13,343 bases of DNA from Clostridia bacterium (lineage in GTDB: Bacteria > Bacillota > Clostridia > RGIG6154): assembly GCA_017622395.1 (NCBI GenBank), contig JAGARF010000011.1, forward strand, positions 1 through 13,343, written 5' to 3'. The notes under the pieces were generated by a model. That model searched no databases, was not told where the DNA came from, and saw nothing but the letters and a program-made list of their open reading frames with translations. The position numbers and the translations under genes were made by a program. Numbering within the stretch: position 1 is the stretch's first letter; each line of letters begins with the position of its first letter. This document shows, piece after piece, positions 1 through 6,348 of the stretch.

Positions 1-2
1 AG

Positions 3-1211
3 TACAGCAGAATTGGTAACGGTCCTAAAGGTGATATGAACATTACAGCGGTTTATGGTAATGATGTCGGTGTCTATGGAGGAAGTGTTGCTAAGAATGT
101 TGCTTATTACAGAACATTAAAAGCAGATTTGACAGGCAGTGAATTTGTATTTGGAAATGTGACAAACTGGCAGGGTTATGTTGAGAAGGTAGCTAACAGC
201 AGTGGTGGTGTTATTCAACATGCGGGTGATTTAAGAAACGTTGATAATTTTCCGTGTAACATAAGGGCATATGGATGTAATACAGGAACAAATGCATTAT
301 GTTTAAGAGCCAGTGCATTAAGACCTGCAGGATCACAAACTATTTATGCAGGTAAACAAGAAATAGATTTTTCGAATGAAACAAAAATCAATGCTACAGT
401 TAAAGTACATCAGGTTAAAAACAAAGGAGAGACATTAAAGTTTCAGCTTACAAAAGGCAGAGACACATTTACACCAGGAAGAACAAATTATAATGATTCA
501 ACTATTACAGCAAAATATGATGTATTTACTATGACAGCAGATGGAAAAATTATGGTTGACGGAAATGTAATCGGTGCATATGAAGTGGGTACTGATGGTG
601 CGGTATATAGCTATAAAGTTGAATATACAATTAATCAAGAAAATCCTGCAAAGCCTACACATGCACTTAAAATTATTGATATAGACACAAAAGAAGTTGT
701 TGCGTCAATTGATGAAACACAAATGAACTTAACATCAGGAGCTGAAGAGTTTAATTTTGAAAACGGTATTAACGGTTTCAGATTTGTAGTAAATGCTCCA
801 AATTATACAAGTTCATCAGATTATTCTGACATTATAGTTTATATTGATGATATTAAGACAACAACAATTCTTCCTGAAAGCTTTAAAGATATAAGCGATG
901 TTAAAGATGCTGTTTACAGCGCTGAAAACAAGAAAATCACATTAAATGCTGATATGGAAGAAACACACGAAGCTGGTAATGTTGTTCTCTTTGCAGTATA
1001 TGATAAAGCAGGAAACACTCTTGAAAAGCTTTATAAGTTTGATTGTCCTGTACTTGTTGCAGATACAAATGAACTTGAATTTACAGTAAATGAAGCATAT
1101 GATGCTGAAAACTACTTTGGTAAAGTATTCTTATGGAAGAATTTGACAAACTTAAATCCTGTAACAAAATGTGCTGATGTAACTTTTAGCCAGTCAGTAG
1201 TAGAAGAATAA
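3..1211 (+). CDS. Secreted multidomain protein, C-terminal part (jelly-roll module plus C-terminal beta domain); 5' end outside window
   Basis: The frame is open from base 3 to the TAA at 1209-1211 (402 codons seen). The first ATG at 36 is unlikely to be the start. The codons before it (YSRIGNGPKG) match an internal stretch of the next gene (LSNGPKG near 2270), no signal peptide follows it and no ribosome site precedes it. Bases 3 to about 880 encode a beta-rich module homologous to the second N-terminal module of the next gene. Shared landmarks are WQGYV, IYAG.QEIDFS, LKFQLT.GR, NGFRFV and the closing IDDI. This pattern fits a concanavalin-like jelly-roll, usually carbohydrate-binding. Bases about 885-1211 encode a small Ig-like domain with VLFAVYD and a final KVFLWKNLTNLNP, a tail also seen (as KLFVWDLKTLYP) in the next gene. 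No catalytic motif is visible, and an enzyme domain may lie upstream. The specific ligand is unknown. Confidence 0.8.
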   Translation, partial: YSRIGNGPKGDMNITAVYGNDVGVYGGSVAKNVAYYRTLKADLTGSEFVFGNVTNWQGYVEKVANSSGGVIQHAGDLRNVDNFPCNIRAYGCNTGTNALCLRASALRPAGSQTIYAGKQEIDFSNETKINATVKVHQVKNKGETLKFQLTKGRDTFTPGRTNYNDSTITAKYDVFTMTADGKIMVDGNVIGAYEVGTDGAVYSYKVEYTINQENPAKPTHALKIIDIDTKEVVASIDETQMNLTSGAEEFNFENGINGFRFVVNAPNYTSSSDYSDIIVYIDDIKTTTILPESFKDISDVKDAVYSAENKKITLNADMEETHEAGNVVLFAVYDKAGNTLEKLYKFDCPVLVADTNELEFTVNEAYDAENYFGKVFLWKNLTNLNPVTKCADVTFSQSVVEE

Positions 1212-1221
1212 ATTAATTATA

Positions 1222-1310
1222 TGGAGGTTGCAGACTCATGCTAAAAAAATGCATAATATTTATATTGACTACAGCAATGATTGTTAGTGGCGGATGTTTT
1301 GCAACCTCCG
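1222..1310 (+). promoter_or_regulatory. Candidate RNA switch: SD-sequestering inverted repeat with a competing hairpin
   Basis: Seen directly: GGAGGTTGC (1223-1231) is perfectly complementary to GCAACCTCC (1301-1309). The helix extends inward by A1232-U1300, G1233-U1299 and A1234-U1298 and outward by U1222-G1310, giving 13 contiguous pairs with two wobbles. It would bury the ribosome site and place the start codon in a 63-base loop. The 3' arm also takes part in a local hairpin: GGCGGA (1289-1294) pairs with TCCGCC (1307-1312), then a 1x1 mismatch, then GTT/AAC, then a four-base loop. The two structures cannot coexist because both use 1303-1309. Codons 23-25 (ACC TCC GCC) are C-ending, a minority choice in this gene. 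Translation control is inference. No known riboswitch aptamer is recognised. Confidence 0.45.
1223..1228 (+). promoter_or_regulatory. Ribosome binding site of the 1238 gene (GGAGGT), embedded in an inverted repeat
   Basis: GGAGGT lies 9 bases before the ATG at 1238 and is the strongest Shine-Dalgarno match in the window. It forms the 5' arm of a long-range inverted repeat with codons 22-24 of the same gene (see the entry at 1222-1310), so its access may be controlled. Confidence 0.85.
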
Positions 1311-4300
1311 CCGATATGGCGAAAACTGCAGAAACACAGTTTTCTGAAGATTTTGAAAAATATCAGATTTTAGATAATGACAATGACGGAAAATATTACA
1401 CAAATAATGGTGCAGGTGGAAATGATATTATAAATTGCGGAAAGCCTGCGGACGGAAAGTATACAGATACAACTGTTTATCCTTACGGTACAGCCAGTGT
1501 ATATGAAGGAAATGCAGATAATGTAAATATGTATGTTAAAGATTATAATGGAAATTTAGTGTATGGAGGTCTTGACGGCTGGTATGGATATTATAATGGT
1601 TACGGTCAGCAGTATAACAGATGGAACAGAAGACTTTCTATTATAAAAATAGATACAGACACAAATAAATCACAATATCTCAATATGACACCCACAACTT
1701 CAGTAGATGGGGTTGTAGCGGCTTTATTTTCCAGAAACAATGTAGAATTAAAGGGATATTCTTATCTTACAGCAAGAATAAGTTTCGGTTCAGCAGATGT
1801 AAACTTTTTAAGAGCTGGAATAAGAATAACTGCAAACCCCGTTAATCATGAATTCGACAATGCATATGATGCAATACATTTTGTTGGAAGTGCGACAGAA
1901 GGTCAAGTTGATGTCTATCTTGGCGGTAATAAAGTCGCAGTAGCAGAAACTTCTACAAGTGGAAAATGGTACACAGTTCAGTACCGTATATATAACGGCG
2001 GTGCTTCAGCAAGGCACAGTCTGCAAATAATTGACGATGAAAACAATTCCTGTATAGTTGATACTGACTGGCAGGATTCAAATAAAAAGGAAAACTTCTT
2101 TTCTGTAAAAAACAAATTCGGAATACAGTTTTATGCACAGTCAGATAAGAACACAAATACTATTGTAAAGCTTGACGATATTAGATTTGCAAATAATGGC
2201 TTTAAAGAAGACTTTGAAAATTACTCTGTGGCTAAATATTACAATTCAAAAAACGGTGTTCTGTCTAATGGGCCTAAAGGAAATTTAAACCTTGATGAAT
2301 ACAAAAATGGTGTATTTGAAGGTAATATGGCTCTTAACAATTATGTAACAAGAACTCTTGATGCTTCAACATCTGCGAGAGTGTATGGCAACATTCCTTT
2401 TTGGCAGGGATATGTCAGTGAGGTTGCATCTGGTGTTAATGCTTATGTTACGGACAAGTGGAAGGATACTTGTACAGTTTCATCTGCCACAGACAGATAC
2501 GAGGTTAAAGGGGCAGGGTTTAATCAGGCACTTATACTTTATCCTAAAACCAGAAGTACACTAACAGCTATGCAGTCTGTTTATGCAGGTATGGAAGTTG
2601 TAGATTTCTCGGATGTAACAACTCTTAAGACATCATTTAACATTTATAATGCAAATACAAACAACGATATACTTAAACTTCAGCTTACAAACGGCAGAAG
2701 TACTGTAAAACTGTACAGTCAGACCGCATCATATGCATCACTTGCATATGACGGAAACTCATTTAGTGCAGTATATGAACCCTTGAAATTAGAAAAAGGT
2801 GTTATATATTTTGACAGTAAAAATATTGGAACCTACAATGTAAAAACAACATACAATCTGCAGTACACAGTTGACACAGAAAACTTAACACATAGTGTAT
2901 TAATAACTAAAAAAGCAGATGGTTCAGAAGTTGCCAGAGCGAGTGCAACAATGGCTGATATGGGAACATTCGCGTTTAATGCACTTACAGGTTTTAGATT
3001 TGTAGCATCAGTACCTGCATATACTGATGCAAATACTGAAAATAAGGTTCTTTTAGATGATATTGAAATGTCAAATCAATTAAGTGAAACAACTACTGGT
3101 GTTCCTGAATCTATAAACTTAACTGTTAATACAGACAAAATTGTTAAAAATGTAGGAAAAGAAATGTATGGAGTAAATTTTGAGTGGGGAGGTTACCCCT
3201 CAAAATATCTGATTGGTGAAACAACAGAAATTAATCCTGAATTTACCGAATGTTTTGAAGATGATATTCCACTCTCAAGAATGGCAGGCGTTTCTTCAAA
3301 CTGGATGCTCTGGAAAGAGGCAATAGGTGAACTTTCAGAAAGAAGCAATCTTTATTTCTGGCACTACGATGCAAGAAAACAAAACTATGGGCCCGTTGAG
3401 TGGATAAATTCTATCAAACAGTGTAACGAGGATGGAAAATTCATTTATACAGTTAATATGCCAAGAAGTAAACCGACGGATGAAAGAATACTTGACTTGA
3501 TTGGAAATAAAATTGAGCAGATTGACACAATTGAAAATCTTAAAGATTTAGTTAGATTTATGAGATTAACACCTGATGACCCTAAAGCTATTGGCTCTGA
3601 CGGTGTTAACTGGGCACAGAAAAGAGTTGAGCTTGGAATAAAAGAGCCTGTGGACATATATGCGTGGGAGCTTGGTTGTGAGCTTGATGCAGATGGTCAG
3701 GGTTGGTACAGGGTCGCAGATTATCTTGAAATGTGTAAACCTGCAATTGCTGCCATCAGAGAAATTGACCCTAATGCAAAAATATCAGCGCACGAAAAAA
3801 CAAGTATATTTTTTGATGAAAGTATAACAAGGTCATGGCATAATCAGTTGTTGAATGCTATCGGAAGTGATATTGACTATTTATCTGTTCATTATTACTA
3901 TGACCCTGATAGTCGGGAAAAATTTGAAAATTATTTTAATACACTTATAGCAGATATTGAAAAAACTTCAGCAAAAGACAAAATAAAAATACTTCTGACA
4001 GAACATTCATCTGCAAGATATAACAGTGAGACAACAGCAGGGTATGACTTCGTTTTTCCACACACAATGAGAGGAACGCTTACAACTGCAGAGTATCTGG
4101 TTAACTTTATGAAAATTCCTGAAATTGTCGCAGCAAACTATCATAGCGTACAGAGCTCTTCCTGGGCACTCATGTACGATGATAACGGCGAATATAAGAA
4201 AACTGCACCAGGCTATCTTTTAGAGCTGTTCGGACAAAAGGGTTTTGGAAATTCAGTTGAATGTATACTTGATAAAGAGTTCGACGGTTTAAAAATATCT

Positions 4301-4810
4301 GCAGGTGCAATTAAAACTAAAAACGGTCTTAATTTATTCCTTGTTAATACAAGTAATGATTCAGATACAACACTAAAATTAGACATTGACGGAAATTACA
4401 GATTAAATAAACAGACCGTTATAACAGCTGACAGATATGATTGTGATATTTATAATGATAATGATGAAATAGACATAATATCTGAAAATAAAGACGAGAA
4501 AATAAGCACATTTAATCTGAAGAGAAGAAGCATCGTGCTTCTGGAATTTACAGATAACAAAAACATTATATCAGTGGATAAAACAAATGGTGATGTTGAG
4601 TTTGAACTGCCGGAAATTAGTGAAAATGCAAGAGTTATTTGTGCCTCTTATGAAGGAGACAAATGTTCAGAAATCAAAATTACAAGTCCTGATTCAGGAG
4701 TTATAAATATGGGCGAAAGTCTGGAAAAAGCAAATGTTTTAAAGCTTTTTGTATGGGATTTAAAAACACTTTACCCAATGTGCAACGAAAGCTTGTATGT
4801 TTTAAAATAA
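1238..4810 (+). CDS. Secreted GH51-like glycosidase with two N-terminal jelly-roll modules
   Basis: 1190 residues. A signal peptide is followed by a probable cut after Ala25 (TSA|D). Residues about 35-319 and 323-614 are two jelly-roll modules, each opening with EDFE.Y and closing with LDDI; they probably bind glycan. Residues about 627-1104 resemble a GH51 alpha-L-arabinofuranosidase core (clan GH-A, retaining): MYGVNFEW at the start, LSRMAG (Arg681) then a W..AIG.L..R pattern, acid/base motif ELGCE (Glu815), SVHYYY (His885) and likely nucleophile LTEH (Glu922), ending in a beta-sandwich. Residues about 1105-1190 form a tail domain shared with the upstream gene. Oddity: the near-invariant Asn before the acid/base is Cys814. 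GH51 cores are near 500 residues, so the extra length is the accessory modules. The start is set by GGAGGT 9 bases upstream. Activity on arabinofuranosides is inference; another clan GH-A family is possible. Confidence 0.75.
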   Translation: MLKKCIIFILTTAMIVSGGCFATSADMAKTAETQFSEDFEKYQILDNDNDGKYYTNNGAGGNDIINCGKPADGKYTDTTVYPYGTASVYEGNADNVNMYVKDYNGNLVYGGLDGWYGYYNGYGQQYNRWNRRLSIIKIDTDTNKSQYLNMTPTTSVDGVVAALFSRNNVELKGYSYLTARISFGSADVNFLRAGIRITANPVNHEFDNAYDAIHFVGSATEGQVDVYLGGNKVAVAETSTSGKWYTVQYRIYNGGASARHSLQIIDDENNSCIVDTDWQDSNKKENFFSVKNKFGIQFYAQSDKNTNTIVKLDDIRFANNGFKEDFENYSVAKYYNSKNGVLSNGPKGNLNLDEYKNGVFEGNMALNNYVTRTLDASTSARVYGNIPFWQGYVSEVASGVNAYVTDKWKDTCTVSSATDRYEVKGAGFNQALILYPKTRSTLTAMQSVYAGMEVVDFSDVTTLKTSFNIYNANTNNDILKLQLTNGRSTVKLYSQTASYASLAYDGNSFSAVYEPLKLEKGVIYFDSKNIGTYNVKTTYNLQYTVDTENLTHSVLITKKADGSEVARASATMADMGTFAFNALTGFRFVASVPAYTDANTENKVLLDDIEMSNQLSETTTGVPESINLTVNTDKIVKNVGKEMYGVNFEWGGYPSKYLIGETTEINPEFTECFEDDIPLSRMAGVSSNWMLWKEAIGELSERSNLYFWHYDARKQNYGPVEWINSIKQCNEDGKFIYTVNMPRSKPTDERILDLIGNKIEQIDTIENLKDLVRFMRLTPDDPKAIGSDGVNWAQKRVELGIKEPVDIYAWELGCELDADGQGWYRVADYLEMCKPAIAAIREIDPNAKISAHEKTSIFFDESITRSWHNQLLNAIGSDIDYLSVHYYYDPDSREKFENYFNTLIADIEKTSAKDKIKILLTEHSSARYNSETTAGYDFVFPHTMRGTLTTAEYLVNFMKIPEIVAANYHSVQSSSWALMYDDNGEYKKTAPGYLLELFGQKGFGNSVECILDKEFDGLKISAGAIKTKNGLNLFLVNTSNDSDTTLKLDIDGNYRLNKQTVITADRYDCDIYNDNDEIDIISENKDEKISTFNLKRRSIVLLEFTDNKNIISVDKTNGDVEFELPEISENARVICASYEGDKCSEIKITSPDSGVINMGESLEKANVLKLFVWDLKTLYPMCNESLYVLK

Positions 4811-4814
4811 AAGT

Positions 4815-4822
4815 AGAAAGGA
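4815..4822 (+). promoter_or_regulatory. Ribosome binding site deciding a TTG start at 4831
   Basis: AGAAAGGA ends 8 bases before TTG 4831. The in-frame ATG at 4822 would overlap this site with no spacing, and the ATG at 4753 lies inside the previous gene without a ribosome site. The TTG also gives a compact, ordinary signal peptide beginning (M)NRNFKKV. Confidence 0.7.
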
Positions 4823-4830
4823 TGAATGTT

Positions 4831-6348
4831 TTGAACAGAAATTTTAAGAAAGTATGCTCAATATTGTTGTCGGCAATTATTTGTATTTCGACTACAAGTG
4901 TGTGCTTTGCTGAAAGTAATATGAAAATTGATGAGAGCAAGACCATTAAAGAAATTGACCGTATTATGTATGGTATAAATCAGGAATGGTCTGTGACAAA
5001 TCAGTCATATTATCTCAAAGGAAGCTCATTGGAGATTGGAGAACAATTTATAAATTGTTATAAAAACAGTATTGGTCTTGCCAGAATGGCAGGTACATCC
5101 TCTGACTGGGTAAAATGGAAAAATAATATGGGTCCCCTTCAGGACAGAAAAGCAAACAGACTCTGGGGCATTACGGATATTGTGCGTTATGGTATGGTTG
5201 AATGGCTTAAATCAATTCAAGTGGCTGACCCTGATGCTAAGTTTACATATGTTGTTAACATAATAAGTGATAGTTATGAAAATATGGCTGATGCTATTGA
5301 GTTTTTAGTAGGAGATGGCATAACAAATCCAAACGGTGGTATAAACTGGGGAAAAGTTCGTATTGAAAGTGGCGTAAAAGAACCTGCAGACATATTTGTT
5401 TATGAAATCGGTAACGAAACAGATACGACAGGCGGTGGAGGACTTTCTCTTGATGAATATATTAAAAGAGCAAAAGAAGCTATTGCAGTAATCCGTAGTG
5501 TTGACAGAAATGCTAAAATAGCAGTTCACAATAAAACAGGTAATATAACTACGAGCTATGATTATTATGACCACAGACTTCTTCAGGAGCTTGGTGACCA
5601 GATAGATTACCTTTCAGTGCACGGATACTATCTTCCTAATGAAGACCCTGACCGTATAGGGAAAGATTCATTCATAGATCATGTAAGAAGAATTGGCAGA
5701 ATGGAAAACAGTATTCGAAAAATTACAGGATCAGACAGAATAAAAATTTATCAGTCAGAACATGCTGGCGGAAGATATAACAGTGATACAACAGCAGGTT
5801 ACGATTTTGTTGTTCCACACACAATGATGGGAACAATGGAAACTGCAGAATGGTTCTTGAGAATGATGTGGCATCCTTTAATTGAAGCATCAACATATCA
5901 TTCAACACATAGCTCATCCTGGTGTATTGCATATCCTGAGGATGGAGAAATCAAAATGTCTGCAATAGGAAATCTTCTTCAGCTTATGCTTAAATATGGA
6001 ACAGGTGAAGTATATCATTCAGAGCTTGACGGATTTAAATATGAAGAAATGGCAGCAGTTATTGGTCAGGCTGTTAAAAATGAGGAAGGGTTAACAGTAA
6101 TTTTAGTTAATAAAAAAGATATTCCTGAAACTATTAATTTCACATTTAATAATAAATATAAGGTAAAAAATGTTGCATACATTCAGTCTGACGATTATAA
6201 AGCAGACAACTATATTGGTTCAAAAGGAATCAATGTTATATGGAATGCTGAAGTTCCTGAGGGCGAATTTTCAAGTTATACACTTGACAAGTATTCTGTT
6301 ACATTTATAACTCTTGAAGAAATTGGTGAAAAGGTGGTGTCTGAATGA
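4831..6348 (+). CDS. Secreted GH51-like glycosidase, single-domain paralogue of the preceding core
   Basis: 505 residues from the TTG start (508 if ATG 4822 is used). The signal peptide ends near VCFA|ES. The mature protein is one clan GH-A barrel plus C-terminal beta-sandwich, the usual size of a GH51 alpha-L-arabinofuranosidase. Motifs in order: MYGINQEW, LARMAG with Arg85, W..NMGPLQ.R, EIGNE with acid/base Glu196 after Asn195, SVHGYY, and QSEH with likely nucleophile Glu310. The catalytic set looks intact, unlike the Cys variant in the upstream gene. Around the nucleophile it is nearly the same as the upstream core at DNA level (5779-5834 against 4022-4077, about 48 of 56 bases). It lacks the jelly-roll and tail domains. 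The gap to the upstream gene is 20 bases, and its stop overlaps the next start as ATGA. Probable role: exported exo-acting release of arabinofuranosyl or related side chains. Substrate is inferred. Confidence 0.75.
   Translation: MNRNFKKVCSILLSAIICISTTSVCFAESNMKIDESKTIKEIDRIMYGINQEWSVTNQSYYLKGSSLEIGEQFINCYKNSIGLARMAGTSSDWVKWKNNMGPLQDRKANRLWGITDIVRYGMVEWLKSIQVADPDAKFTYVVNIISDSYENMADAIEFLVGDGITNPNGGINWGKVRIESGVKEPADIFVYEIGNETDTTGGGGLSLDEYIKRAKEAIAVIRSVDRNAKIAVHNKTGNITTSYDYYDHRLLQELGDQIDYLSVHGYYLPNEDPDRIGKDSFIDHVRRIGRMENSIRKITGSDRIKIYQSEHAGGRYNSDTTAGYDFVVPHTMMGTMETAEWFLRMMWHPLIEASTYHSTHSSSWCIAYPEDGEIKMSAIGNLLQLMLKYGTGEVYHSELDGFKYEEMAAVIGQAVKNEEGLTVILVNKKDIPETINFTFNNKYKVKNVAYIQSDDYKADNYIGSKGINVIWNAEVPEGEFSSYTLDKYSVTFITLEEIGEKVVSE
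6331..6339 (+). promoter_or_regulatory. Ribosome binding site and ATGA overlap coupling the 4831 and 6345 genes
   Basis: AAGGTGGTG inside the last codons of the upstream gene precedes ATG 6345 by 5 bases. The ATG shares bases with the upstream TGA (ATGA, 6345-6348), an arrangement that usually couples translation of the two genes. Confidence 0.7.

Noticed and set aside
36..1211. ATG at 36 as the true start of the first gene
   Set aside because: The frame is open upstream to base 3, those codons match an internal stretch of the homologous module in the next gene, and there is no ribosome site or signal peptide.
1290..1320. Lipoprotein signal (SGGC) in the large glycosidase
   Set aside because: The -3 position is Ser rather than Leu, Val or Ile, and a good signal peptidase I site (TSA|D) lies just after it.
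4753..4830. Start of the second glycosidase at ATG 4753 or ATG 4822
   Set aside because: 4753 overlaps the previous gene by 58 bases without an SD; 4822 sits directly on the SD. TTG 4831 has correct spacing and gives a standard signal peptide.
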